Both the position numbers and the translations under genes were made by a program. The notes beneath the pieces are model-generated. The model saw nothing but the letters and a program-made list of their open reading frames with translations. It made no database searches and had not been told where the DNA came from. Of a stretch of DNA of 16,994 nt, positions 6,886-14,210 are shown in pieces (the stretch's first letter is position 1; each line of letters starts with the position of its first letter). The stretch covers positions 1 to 16,994 of the forward strand of contig JALGVQ010000034.1 of the NCBI GenBank assembly GCA_025774615.1. Reading direction: 5' to 3'. Source of the stretch: a bacterium. Its GTDB lineage: Bacteria; Blakebacterota; Blakebacteria; Blakebacterales; Blakebacteraceae.

Positions 6886-7181
6886 TGTTCGACATGTTCG
6901 GCGCAGCGATGGCGGCCCTTCTGGTCTGCATGGTCATGACCATGATACGGGCGGTGAAGGGGCCGACGGTATTCGACCGGATCCTCGCTCTGAACAGCTT
7001 CGGGACTAAGACGGTGCTGATGATAGCAGTCGTCAACTTCCTGGCCGGACGCCCCGAGTTCCTCGATCTGGCGCTCGTGTACGCGCTCATGAACTTCATC
7101 GGTACGATCGCGGTACTGAAATTCACTCACTTCGGTCATCTTGCCGGCATCGAAGATCACGAATCGGACGAGGTATCCTGA
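6885..7181 (+). CDS. mrpF: Na+/H+ antiporter subunit F (MrpF/MnhF/MbhB type)
   Basis: This 98-residue protein has three predicted transmembrane helices (about 5-22, 36-54, 60-80) and the MrpF signatures GPTVFDRILALN (26-37) and DLALVYALMNFIGTIAVLKF (61-80), including the membrane acidic residue D61. It is a small integral subunit of the Mrp-type complex, thought to line the cation path near subunits A and G. Start and stop overlap with mrpE as TGATG, and the gene ends two bases before the GTG of mrpG, consistent with translational coupling. The C-terminal acidic tail (EDHESDE) is ordinary for the family. Confidence 0.93.
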   Translation: MFDMFGAAMAALLVCMVMTMIRAVKGPTVFDRILALNSFGTKTVLMIAVVNFLAGRPEFLDLALVYALMNFIGTIAVLKFTHFGHLAGIEDHESDEVS

Positions 7182-7183
7182 CC

Positions 7184-7513
7184 GTGGCCCCCGTACTCGA
7201 CATAGCGAGCTGGGTGCTTCTGATCTCCGGATCGTTCTTCGTGATCGTCGGCGGCATCGGTCTGCTGCGTCTGCCTGATTTCTACACCAGGGTGCACGCG
7301 GCGAGCATCACCGATACGGTCGGCGCCTGGCTCATCATCCTCGGACTCCTGCTGCAGGTCGAGCATACCCTGGTGGGGATCAAGCTGATCATGATACTGC
7401 TCTTCCTTATCCTGACTTCGCCCCTTTCGAGCCATGCCCTGACAAAGGCCGCGTACTACCGGGAGACCCCGATGTTCAGGAGCGGACCCGACCAGACAGA
7501 GGATGATCGATGA
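7184..7513 (+). CDS. mrpG: Na+/H+ antiporter subunit G (MrpG/MnhG/MbhC type)
   Basis: The 109-residue, three-helix membrane protein carries the family signature GLLRLPDFYTRVHAASITDT (26-45). Helices are at about 8-28, 44-60 and 62-80, with a cytoplasmic tail. A GTG start is used at 7184, two bases after the mrpF stop, with GAGG about ten bases upstream. It is a conserved small subunit of Mrp, Mbh and Mbs complexes. The stop overlaps the next start as ATGA. Confidence 0.93.
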   Translation: MAPVLDIASWVLLISGSFFVIVGGIGLLRLPDFYTRVHAASITDTVGAWLIILGLLLQVEHTLVGIKLIMILLFLILTSPLSSHALTKAAYYRETPMFRSGPDQTEDDR

Positions 7514-8088
7514 TCGACATCCTGCACATCATCCTCTTCGTCTTTCTGGTGGCCATCGGCATAGCCATCATCAGGCTGCGCGACCTCTTTGCCGCCGTCA
7601 TGCTCGCCGGGATATTCAGTCTGCTCTCGGCCACTCTTTTCACGGTGATGGATGCCGTCGATGTGGCCTTTACCGAGGCAGCTGTGGGGGCGGGAATATC
7701 AACCCTGCTCATGCTGGCAACGCTCTCCGTCACCAGCAGTGAGGAAAAACCGACTGCGAACCGCCGTCAGGCCCTCATCGGGCTGATTGTCGTCACCTTC
7801 ACCGGCGCGGCGCTGATCTACGGTACGCTCGACATGCCCAGCTACGGTGACCCGGACGCACCGATCCATCACCACATGGCCCCCCGTTTCATCGAGGACT
7901 CCCCTGAAGAGATCGGTATCCCCAACCAGGTGACTTCGGTCCTGGCCTCCTATCGTGGATATGACACATGGGGAGAGACGACGGTCATCCTCGCTGCTGC
8001 GATCGGTGTGATGCTGCTCTTCGCTACTCCCGTCGTCTCTCGACGGCGTGAAGAAGAACTGCTCGCGCCGGGGGAGGGAAGCGGCTGA
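7510..8088 (+). CDS. Fused MbhD/MbhE-like subunit (equivalent to the MrpA C-terminal domain; DUF4040)
   Basis: The 192-residue protein joins two parts. Residues 1-80 form a three-helix MbhD/DUF4040 domain with RLRDLFAAVMLAGIFSLLSA and the conserved acidic segment DVAFTEAAVGAG (D51, E56). After a helix at 86-105 and a hydrophilic loop with His and Asp residues (110-138) comes an MbhE-like domain with VTSVLASYRGYDTWGETTVI (141-160; D152, E156) and a final helix at 158-174. In bacterial Mrp these parts form the C-terminus of MrpA; in archaeal Mbh/Mrp they are separate genes. Here they are one gene detached from any MrpA N-terminal channel. These residues lie on the proposed Na+ pathway in Mrp/Mbh structures. 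AGAGGA precedes the ATG at good spacing. Confidence 0.88.
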   Translation: MIDILHIILFVFLVAIGIAIIRLRDLFAAVMLAGIFSLLSATLFTVMDAVDVAFTEAAVGAGISTLLMLATLSVTSSEEKPTANRRQALIGLIVVTFTGAALIYGTLDMPSYGDPDAPIHHHMAPRFIEDSPEEIGIPNQVTSVLASYRGYDTWGETTVILAAAIGVMLLFATPVVSRRREEELLAPGEGSG

Positions 8089-8519
8089 TGGTCACCCGGC
8101 ACGTTATCCTGCGTTCCCTGAGTAAAGTGCTGATCCCGCTCATCATGCTCTTTGCCCTCTACGTACAGTTCCACGGTGATTACGGTCCCGGAGGCGGCTT
8201 CCAGGCCGGTGTCATCTTCGGAGCCGGGATCATCCTCTACTCGCTGATCTTCGGTCTGCCGAAGGCCCGGATGGTCTTCCGCCTGCGGGTCCTGCAGATC
8301 ATAATGGCCTCTGGAGTACTCCTCTATGGATCGGTTGGGATCGCAACGATCCTGAAGGGCGGGAACTTCCTGGACTACAACGTCCTGGCTCACGACCCGG
8401 TCCATGGTCAGCACCTCGGTATACTCCTGGTGGAACTCGGGGTCGGTCTCACCGTCTGCTCGGTCATGGCTACCCTCTTCTTCCTCTTCACGGAGCGGAG
8501 GAGGCGCGAAGATGTTTGA
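8088..8519 (+). CDS. mrpB: Na+/H+ antiporter subunit B (MrpB/MnhB/MbhF type)
   Basis: The 143-residue protein has four predicted transmembrane helices and the subunit B signature FHGDYGPGGGFQAGVIFGAG (28-47). The region before the last helix, HDPVHGQHLGILLVELGVGL, is also typical. It follows the MbhD/E-like gene in a TGATG overlap and itself overlaps mrpC by eight bases. In known complexes this subunit packs beside MrpA-C and MrpC. Length is normal and nothing is missing. Confidence 0.93.
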   Translation: MVTRHVILRSLSKVLIPLIMLFALYVQFHGDYGPGGGFQAGVIFGAGIILYSLIFGLPKARMVFRLRVLQIIMASGVLLYGSVGIATILKGGNFLDYNVLAHDPVHGQHLGILLVELGVGLTVCSVMATLFFLFTERRRREDV

Positions 8520-8871
8520 CCCGGGCCTCCTCAACTACTGGATCATCATGATCCTGATGATGACCGGACTCTACACGGTCATCGCCAAGGGCAACCTGAT
8601 CAAAAAGATCATCGGTCTGGGCATCTTCCAGGTCTCGGTGATCATGTTCTTCGTCAGCATGGGGAAGGTGCGTGGTGGTACCGCACCGATCGCGGGAGAG
8701 GGGTTCGAGGTCTTCTCCAACCCGGTGCCCCACGTGCTGATGCTTACCGCGATCGTGGTGGCTGTCGCCACCCTGGCGTTCGCGCTGGCCCTCGTGGTCC
8801 GAATCAAGGAGGAGTACGACACGATCGAAGAGGATGAGATCAGAGAGCTGGAAGCGGGGGAGGAGGGATAA
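8512..8871 (+). CDS. mrpC: Na+/H+ antiporter subunit C (MrpC/MnhC/MbhG, NuoK-like)
   Basis: This 119-residue NuoK-like protein has three helices (about 8-25, 30-50, 73-97). The motifs are IIGLGIFQVSVIMFFVSMG (33-51) and NPVPHVLMLTAIVVAVATLA (70-89), the latter matching the DPLPQALVLTAIV motif of the family. The start at 8512 is supported by GGAGGAGG just upstream inside mrpB and removes a non-conserved N-terminal stretch of the longer frame. An acidic tail (EEYDTIEEDEIRELEAGEE) extends the cytoplasmic end. It couples the antiporter-like subunits to the small-subunit core, as NuoK does in complex I. Confidence 0.93.
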   Translation: MFDPGLLNYWIIMILMMTGLYTVIAKGNLIKKIIGLGIFQVSVIMFFVSMGKVRGGTAPIAGEGFEVFSNPVPHVLMLTAIVVAVATLAFALALVVRIKEEYDTIEEDEIRELEAGEEG

Positions 8872-8876
8872 CGGAT

Positions 8877-10376
8877 ATGCATGATAGCGGCCTCTCCATA
8901 TCCTCACACCTCCCGGCGTTCCAGATCGCGGTTCCCCTGCTCTCGGCGGTCATCTGTGTACTGATCCGCAAGGCGCGAGCGGCCTGGCTGCTGGCTACTA
9001 CGGTGGCCTGGGCGGCATTCGCGGGAGCGTGCGTCCTCCTCAACCGGGTGATCCTCCACGGTACGATCAGTTACGAGCAGGGGGGGTGGACGCCTCCCTG
9101 GGGGATCGAACTGCGGATCGATCTCTTCAACGCCCTGGTACTCATCATCGTCACCGGGATCTGCGCGGTGGTGATCAGCGCGAGTCTCACCTCTCTTTCG
9201 ATGGAGGTGCCCGAGAAGAAGCACAATCTCTTCTACGCCGCGTTCCTGCTCTGCATGACCGGTCTGGCCGGGATGACGATCACCGGTGATGTCTTTAACA
9301 TCTTCGTCTTCCTGGAGATCTCATCCCTCTCCTCATACGCCCTTATCTCCCAGGGAGCCACGCGACGCGCGCTGACTTCCTCGATCCAGTACCTCGTGAT
9401 GGGCACCATCGGCGGCACGCTGCTCCTGCTGGGAATCGGCATGCTGTATATGGTGACCGGCACGCTGAACATCGTGGATATGGCAGACCAGCTGGCCATG
9501 GTCGGCCCCAATCGGACGGTCCTGGTGGCGCTGGCCTGTGTCACTGTCGGCACGAGCATCAAACTGGCTGTGTTCCCGCTCCACATCTGGCTGCCGAACG
9601 CCTACACCTACGCTCCGGCGATCGTGACCGCCTTCCTCGCCGCGACGGCCACCAAGGTCGCCTTCTACGTCCTCGCGCGTTTCATCTTCAGTATCTTCGG
9701 TGTGGAACTGGCATTCGAACAGCTGCACCTCGACCGGGTGCTGATGCCGCTTGCGATCGTGGCAATGTTCGCCGGGTCGATCGTGGCCATCTACCAGACC
9801 GACATCAAGCGGATGCTGGCCTACTCGAGTGTCGCCCAGATCGGGTACATGCTGCTCGGACTCAGCATGGCGTCAGTGACCGGACTGACCGGCGGTATTG
9901 TCCACCTCTTCAATCACGCCCTGATGAAGAGCGGGCTCTTCCTCGTGATGGCATGTGTGCTCTACCGTGTCGGATCTACCCATATCGACGCCATGCGTGG
10001 TCTCGGGAAGCGGATGCCGTTTACCATGGCCGCCTTCGTGATAGCGGGATTGAGCATGATCGGCGTGCCGCTGACGGTCGGATTTGTCAGTAAATGGTAC
10101 CTGGTGAGCGCCGCGATGGAGTCGGGACAGTGGCCGGTGGCGGTGCTGATCCTGCTCAGCTCACTCCTTGCCGTGGTGTATATCTGGCGGGTCGTGGAGG
10201 TCGCCTATTTCCAGGAGGCTCCTGAGGATGCGCCGGAAGTGAAGAAGGCGCCGATCGGTCTGCTCGTGCCGGTCTGGACACTGGTATTCGCCATCATCTT
10301 CTTCGGTATTTTCACTTCGCTGAGCGCCGGTGTTGCCGGTGACGCGGCACGCATGCTGCTCGGAGCCGGATCATGA
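8877..10376 (+). CDS. mrpD: Proton-channel antiporter subunit D (MrpD/MbhH type), first of three
   Basis: The 499-residue polytopic protein of the NuoL/M/N (Proton_antipo_M) family has about 14 helices. Expected channel residues are present: Glu147 in FLEISSLSSYAL (TM5), Lys229 in GTSIKLAVFPLHIWLP (TM7), Lys260, Lys311 in TDIKRMLAYSSVAQIGYM (TM8 region), H343/H347 and Lys351 in HLFNHALMKSGLF, and Lys406 in VGFVSKWYL (TM12). It follows mrpC after five bases with a GGAGGAGGG ribosome binding site, the mrpC-mrpD (mbhG-mbhH) order. It overlaps the next gene by ATGA. It should conduct H+ as half of the exchange reaction. Confidence 0.92.
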   Translation: MHDSGLSISSHLPAFQIAVPLLSAVICVLIRKARAAWLLATTVAWAAFAGACVLLNRVILHGTISYEQGGWTPPWGIELRIDLFNALVLIIVTGICAVVISASLTSLSMEVPEKKHNLFYAAFLLCMTGLAGMTITGDVFNIFVFLEISSLSSYALISQGATRRALTSSIQYLVMGTIGGTLLLLGIGMLYMVTGTLNIVDMADQLAMVGPNRTVLVALACVTVGTSIKLAVFPLHIWLPNAYTYAPAIVTAFLAATATKVAFYVLARFIFSIFGVELAFEQLHLDRVLMPLAIVAMFAGSIVAIYQTDIKRMLAYSSVAQIGYMLLGLSMASVTGLTGGIVHLFNHALMKSGLFLVMACVLYRVGSTHIDAMRGLGKRMPFTMAAFVIAGLSMIGVPLTVGFVSKWYLVSAAMESGQWPVAVLILLSSLLAVVYIWRVVEVAYFQEAPEDAPEVKKAPIGLLVPVWTLVFAIIFFGIFTSLSAGVAGDAARMLLGAGS

Positions 10377-11866
10377 ACGTCTCGACCGCGATCGGCCTGG
10401 CAGTCATCTGGCCCCTCTTCGGAGGGATACTGGTACTCCTTCTGCGCAAGCGCCCCAATCTGAGAGAAGCAGCAAGTCTCACGACCGCCGCGACCCAGTT
10501 CATCCTGATCGCTACCACCATCCTTCCCGTGGTCCGATCGGGGGGCAGGCCGGTACTCGATATCGTGGAGATCCTCCCCGGGCTGTCGCTCTCCTTCGAG
10601 GTGGAACCACTCGGCATGCTTTTCGCGCTGGTGGCCTCGGGGCTCTGGATCGTCACCACGCTCTATTCGATCGGGTACATGCGGGGCCATCACGAGAAGA
10701 ACCAGACCCGGTTCTACTTCTTCTTTGCGCTCGCCATCACCGGAGCGGTGGGAGTCTCGTTCGCGGGGAACGTGTTCACGCTCTTCGTTTTCTATGAGGC
10801 GATCACGCTCTCCACATTCCCGCTGGTCACCCACCACGGGACCGAGGAGGCGAAGAAGGCCGGCCGGATGTACCTGGGGATCCTGATAGGGACCTCGATC
10901 GCATTCCTCTTCCTTGCGATGGTGTGGACATACGTGGTGGCGGGAACCACCGACTTCAGGTCGGGCGGTATCCTGGCCGGCAAGTTGAGCGACGGCAACC
11001 TGATGCTGCTGCTCGCGCTCTACGCCTTCGGTACCGGTAAGGCGGCCCTGATGCCGTTCCACCGGTGGCTCCCCGCCGCGATGGTTGCTCCCACTCCGGT
11101 GAGCGCGCTGCTGCACGCGGTTGCGGTGGTCAAGGCCGGTGTCTTCACCATCATGAAGGTTTCGGTCTACATCTTCGGACCCGATCTGCTCACCTCAACC
11201 GGCGCGAGCACCTGGCTCATATGGGTAGCGGCCGCCACCATCATCATCGCAGGCTGCATTGCGATCCAGAAGGACAACCTGAAGGCCCGCCTGGCCTATT
11301 CCACGATCAGTCAACTCTCCTACATCGTGCTTGGAGCGGCTCTGGCGACGCAGTGGGGCATCATGGGCGGGAGCATGCACATCGTCATGCACGCCTTCGG
11401 CAAGATCACCCTCTTCTTCTGCGCAGGAGCGATCCTGGTCGGAGCCCACAAGAGCGAGGTCAGCCAGATGGACGGGCTGGGCAGGAAGATGCCCTTTACC
11501 TTTCTGGCCTTTCTGATCGGATCCCTCAGCATCATCGGACTTCCCCCCATGGGCGGTTCGTGGAGCAAGTGGTTTCTCATGCTGGGCGCGGCCGACGCGG
11601 GGCAGCTCATGATGATCGGTGTGCTGATGGTGGGTTCGCTGCTCAGCATCGCCTACCTGATGCCGGTCGTGGCCCGCGGTTTCTTCCGTCCGGCACCGAT
11701 CGAGGACTCATCGCATGGTGAGGAGGAAGCTCATGGAGAGGGCGAGGGGGGTATCAGGGAAGCTCCCTTCTTCTGTGTGCTGCCACCGGTCCTGACCGCG
11801 ATCGGCTGCATCATCCTCTTCTTCAGTGCACAGGGTATCTACGAACTCCTGAGCGGGATCGGTTAG
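10373..11866 (+). CDS. Second antiporter-like subunit (NuoL/MrpA N-terminal type)
   Basis: A 497-residue NuoL/M/N-family protein with about 14 helices. Channel residues are intact: E142 in FVFYEAITLSTFPL, K223 in YAFGTGKAALMPFHRWLP, H248 and K254 in VSALLHAVAVVKAGVF, K304 in KDNLKARLAYSTISQLSYIV, K344 and K399 (GSWSKWFLM). The LLHAxxxVKAG motif is the form found in NuoL and the MrpA N-terminal domain rather than MrpD, so this gene probably supplies the MrpA-type channel that the separate MbhD/E-like gene lacks. A hydrophilic His/Glu-rich insert (EDSSHGEEEAHGEGEGG, about 454-471) precedes the last helix. It starts in an ATGA overlap with mrpD. Confidence 0.88.
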   Translation: MNVSTAIGLAVIWPLFGGILVLLLRKRPNLREAASLTTAATQFILIATTILPVVRSGGRPVLDIVEILPGLSLSFEVEPLGMLFALVASGLWIVTTLYSIGYMRGHHEKNQTRFYFFFALAITGAVGVSFAGNVFTLFVFYEAITLSTFPLVTHHGTEEAKKAGRMYLGILIGTSIAFLFLAMVWTYVVAGTTDFRSGGILAGKLSDGNLMLLLALYAFGTGKAALMPFHRWLPAAMVAPTPVSALLHAVAVVKAGVFTIMKVSVYIFGPDLLTSTGASTWLIWVAAATIIIAGCIAIQKDNLKARLAYSTISQLSYIVLGAALATQWGIMGGSMHIVMHAFGKITLFFCAGAILVGAHKSEVSQMDGLGRKMPFTFLAFLIGSLSIIGLPPMGGSWSKWFLMLGAADAGQLMMIGVLMVGSLLSIAYLMPVVARGFFRPAPIEDSSHGEEEAHGEGEGGIREAPFFCVLPPVLTAIGCIILFFSAQGIYELLSGIG

Positions 11867-11868
11867 CC

Positions 11869-12117
11869 ATGTATGAGGAACGGAAACGCTGGACCGACAA
11901 TCCGCGTATCGTGAACTGGGTCGTCCGGGGTGTCTTCATCGCGGCGGGGGTGATGATCCTCCTCGATCTCGTATATCACAAGCACCCCCACTTCCAGGGA
12001 CTGGAAGGGATCTTCGGTTTCTACGGTATCTACGGATTCGTCGCCTGTGTGGTTCTGGTCATCGCGGCGAAGGGACTCCGTGTCCTCCTGAAGCGGGACG
12101 AGGACTACTATGATTGA
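11869..12117 (+). CDS. Small two-helix membrane protein within the antiporter operon, unknown
   Basis: The 82-residue protein has two hydrophobic segments, about 17-35 (VVRGVFIAAGVMILLDLVY) and 47-67. A short His-containing loop (HKHPHF, 37-42) joins them, and both tails are charged. It starts two bases after the preceding stop and overlaps the next gene by eight bases, so it is almost certainly translated with the complex. It does not match the MrpE, F, G, B or C patterns. It may be a lateral or linker subunit for the additional antiporter-like proteins; I recognise no named family. Confidence 0.8.
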   Translation: MYEERKRWTDNPRIVNWVVRGVFIAAGVMILLDLVYHKHPHFQGLEGIFGFYGIYGFVACVVLVIAAKGLRVLLKRDEDYYD

Positions 12118-13813
12118 GTTCCTCCCGCCAGGAACCCTGCTCATCCTCGGAGCGCTCCTCTTCATCTTCCTGAAGGGGCGGGCGGCTACGGTCGCCCTCC
12201 TCCTGCTGCCCGTACTCAGTTTCCTGCACCTGCTCAGCTTCGATTCAGGTTACCTGATGCAGTTCTCCCTCTTCGGGTACGAACTGACCCCCATCAGGAT
12301 CGACAAGCTCAGCATGGTCTGGGGGGTCATCTTCCACGGCGCGGCCTTCCTCTGTGCCCTCTACTCCATCCACGTCAAAGACCGGGTTCAGCAGATCTCG
12401 GGGCTCATGTACGTCGGATCGGCCATCGGGGCGGTCTTCGCCGGCGACCTGATCACCCTCTTCGTCTACTGGGAGCTGACGGCAGCCACGTCGGTCTTCC
12501 TCATCTGGGCCCGCGGCACCGAGCGCGCTTACCGGTCAGGGATGCGCTACCTGATCATCCAGGTCCTCTCCGGAGTCCTCCTGCTGGCAGGGATCATCAT
12601 CCGGGTCTCGGACGGCCTGGGCCTCGAATTCGGTCTGATCACCGACACCTTCAACTGGAGTGACACCGGTAGCCTGCTGATCCTCCTCTCCTTCGGGATC
12701 AAGGCGGCCTTCCCGCTGCTGCACATGTGGCTCGGGGATGCCTACCCCGAGGCCACCGTGACGGGGACGCTCTTCCTGAGCATCTTCACCACCAAACTGG
12801 CGATCTACGCCCTGGCGCGCGGATTCGCCGGTCTCGACATTCTGATCTGGATCGGTGCCATCATGGCGATGTTCCCGATCTTCTTCGCCGTGATCGAGAA
12901 CGACCTGCGGCGGGTGCTGGCCTACAGCCTGAACAACCAGCTCGGCTTCATGGTAGTGGGGATCGGCATCGGCACCGGGCTGGCGCTGAACGGCGCCGCG
13001 GCCCACGCGTTCGCCAACATCCTCTTCGAGGGGCTCCTCTTCATGGCGATGGGCGCGGTCCTCTTCCGGGTCGGGACGATCAACGGATCCGAACTGGGTG
13101 GTCTCTACCGGACGATGCCGTTGACGACCATCTTCTGCTGTGTCGGCGCGGCCTCGATCTCGGCCTTCCCCCTCTTCAGCGGATTCGTCACCAAGTCGCT
13201 GATCATGACTGCCGTGGCCGAACAGCACGCCACCGTTATCTGGCTGATGCTCCTCTTCGCTTCGGCCGGTGTGTTCCACCATGCCGGTATCAAGATCCCC
13301 TTCTTCGCCTTCTTTGCCCACGACTCCGGTCTGAGGCCGAAGGAAGCGCCGAAGAACATGCTGATCACCATGGGGATCACGGCCGGACTCTGTCTCTTCA
13401 TCGGGATCTTCCCGAAGCCGCTCTACTCGCTCCTGCCATTCCCGATGGACTATGTGCCATACACCGCCGCCCACGTGATCAACCAGCTGCAGCTGCTGAT
13501 CCTCTCGGCCGCGGCCTTCACCTTCCTGAAGGTCACCCACATCTATCCGCCGGAACTGCGGTCGACCAACCTCGACTTCGACTGGACCTACCGGCGGGCT
13601 CTGCCCGCGGCGGTACGGGTCGTGATGCACATCGGCGGTCGCGCGAAGGAAGCTATCACCGGCGTGGCCATGAGCGGACTGAAGCTGGTCTCCCGGGGGG
13701 TCTTCCATCTGCATGGGCCGGAGGGGGTGTTCGCCCGCACGTGGAGTACCGGGGCGATTGTGGTGTGGGTGGTTATCGGACTGGGCGCTTACCTGCTGCT
13801 TTACTTTTTCTAG
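12110..13813 (+). CDS. Third antiporter-like subunit (NuoL/M/N family) with C-terminal extension
   Basis: The 567-residue polytopic protein has the Proton_antipo_M core followed by an extension: a hydrophilic stretch at about 480-540 and a final helix near 547-565. Present channel residues are E122 in FVYWELTAATSVFL, K198 in SFGIKAAFPLLHMWLGDAYP, K229, and K362 in FSGFVTKSLIM. Two positions differ from the other two subunits: the TM8-region Lys is Arg267/268 (ENDLRRVLAYSLNNQLGF), and the HxxxKxxLF lysine is Glu307 (HAFANILFEGLLFM). It is the last gene of the operon, with a GAGG ribosome binding site seven bases upstream of the start inside the 82-residue gene. The divergence suggests a specialised channel or a changed ion, which is inference. 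Confidence 0.88.
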   Translation: MIEFLPPGTLLILGALLFIFLKGRAATVALLLLPVLSFLHLLSFDSGYLMQFSLFGYELTPIRIDKLSMVWGVIFHGAAFLCALYSIHVKDRVQQISGLMYVGSAIGAVFAGDLITLFVYWELTAATSVFLIWARGTERAYRSGMRYLIIQVLSGVLLLAGIIIRVSDGLGLEFGLITDTFNWSDTGSLLILLSFGIKAAFPLLHMWLGDAYPEATVTGTLFLSIFTTKLAIYALARGFAGLDILIWIGAIMAMFPIFFAVIENDLRRVLAYSLNNQLGFMVVGIGIGTGLALNGAAAHAFANILFEGLLFMAMGAVLFRVGTINGSELGGLYRTMPLTTIFCCVGAASISAFPLFSGFVTKSLIMTAVAEQHATVIWLMLLFASAGVFHHAGIKIPFFAFFAHDSGLRPKEAPKNMLITMGITAGLCLFIGIFPKPLYSLLPFPMDYVPYTAAHVINQLQLLILSAAAFTFLKVTHIYPPELRSTNLDFDWTYRRALPAAVRVVMHIGGRAKEAITGVAMSGLKLVSRGVFHLHGPEGVFARTWSTGAIVVWVVIGLGAYLLLYFF

Positions 13814-13911
13814 ATCCGACCTTCACAGACCGCTGAGTTGATGGCAGATTGGTGATCCCTGGAGCTGGTGCTGCCACAGGGTTACATCAGGGTACTAACT
13901 TGTTATTGATA

Positions 13912-13940
13912 TTGACGACATTCATGGTATCAGTTATGCT
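13912..13940 (+). promoter_or_regulatory. Promoter of the nucleotidyltransferase-like gene pair, predicted leaderless
   Basis: TTGACG (13912-13917) and TATGCT (13935-13940) are spaced by exactly 17 bp. Six bases separate the -10 from ATG 13947, so transcription should start at about the A of the start codon. No Shine-Dalgarno sequence is present, consistent with a leaderless mRNA. Confidence 0.55.
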
Positions 13941-13952
13941 GATACCATGAAT
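13920..13952. promoter_or_regulatory. Perfect inverted repeat (14-bp arms, 5-bp spacer) over promoter and start codon
   Basis: The arms are ATTCATGGTATCAG (13920-13933) and its exact complement CTGATACCATGAAT (13939-13952), separated by TTATG. The repeat covers the end of the promoter spacer, the -10 element, the predicted transcription start and the ATG at 13947. A dimeric repressor binding here would shut off the promoter. This is the arrangement expected of an autoregulated toxin-antitoxin-like unit. Confidence 0.7.
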
Positions 13953-14210
13953 CCGGAAGTGATCATACCGACCTTTGATGATTTTCTGGCGGAGCGGAAT
14001 GTATCCTTTGAGTGTGTTGCTATCGGAGCGAGCGTGCTCGGTCTGCTGGGGATCATAGACCGACATACGAGGGATGTTGATGTTCTGGATCCGGAACTCC
14101 AAGGTGAGATTACTCCCTGGCTTGAGGAACGGGATACCAATCCCGATTGGCCGGAACATGTCAGGGATGTATTAAGGGATCTCAGGGAGAGATTGGGTTA
14201 TGGCATATAA
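13947..14210 (+). CDS. Short nucleotidyltransferase-like protein, apparently internally deleted
   Basis: The 87-residue protein has a nucleotidyltransferase-fold N-terminus: FDDFLAERNVSFECVAIGAS leads into the GAS turn (27-29), then RHTRDVDVLDPEL (39-51) with the D43-x-D45 metal-binding pair. Its C-terminus, PWLEERDTNPDWPEHVRDVL (57-76) and RLGYG, resembles what I recall as the end of DUF6036-type proteins, which are roughly twice this length. The central helical part therefore seems missing, with a junction near residue 55. The frame is open and the protein ends with the family-like tail, so it may be a natural in-frame shortening rather than a dead gene. It overlaps the next gene by 11 bp. 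A role as one half of a toxin-antitoxin-like pair is inference. Confidence 0.6.
   Translation: MNPEVIIPTFDDFLAERNVSFECVAIGASVLGLLGIIDRHTRDVDVLDPELQGEITPWLEERDTNPDWPEHVRDVLRDLRERLGYGI

Noticed and set aside
10205-11116. 303-codon minus-strand frame across the two antiporter genes
   Set aside because: Low-complexity charged translation without a recognisable domain; it lies antisense to two conserved genes.
12536-13714. Long minus-strand open frame opposite the third antiporter subunit
   Set aside because: Its translation is extremely rich in Asp, Glu, His, Arg and Gln with no domain, as expected antisense to hydrophobic GC-rich membrane-protein codons. The plus-strand gene has clear family motifs.
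12727-13836. Long plus-strand open frame in another frame inside the third antiporter gene
   Set aside because: The Arg/Gly/His-rich composition, no plausible start context and complete overlap with a conserved membrane protein mark it as a codon-bias artefact.
13814-13911. Terminator after the antiporter operon
   Set aside because: Only short imperfect pairings such as TGGCAG/CTGCCA and CCCTG/CAGGG with large loops and no T-run are present; too weak to annotate.
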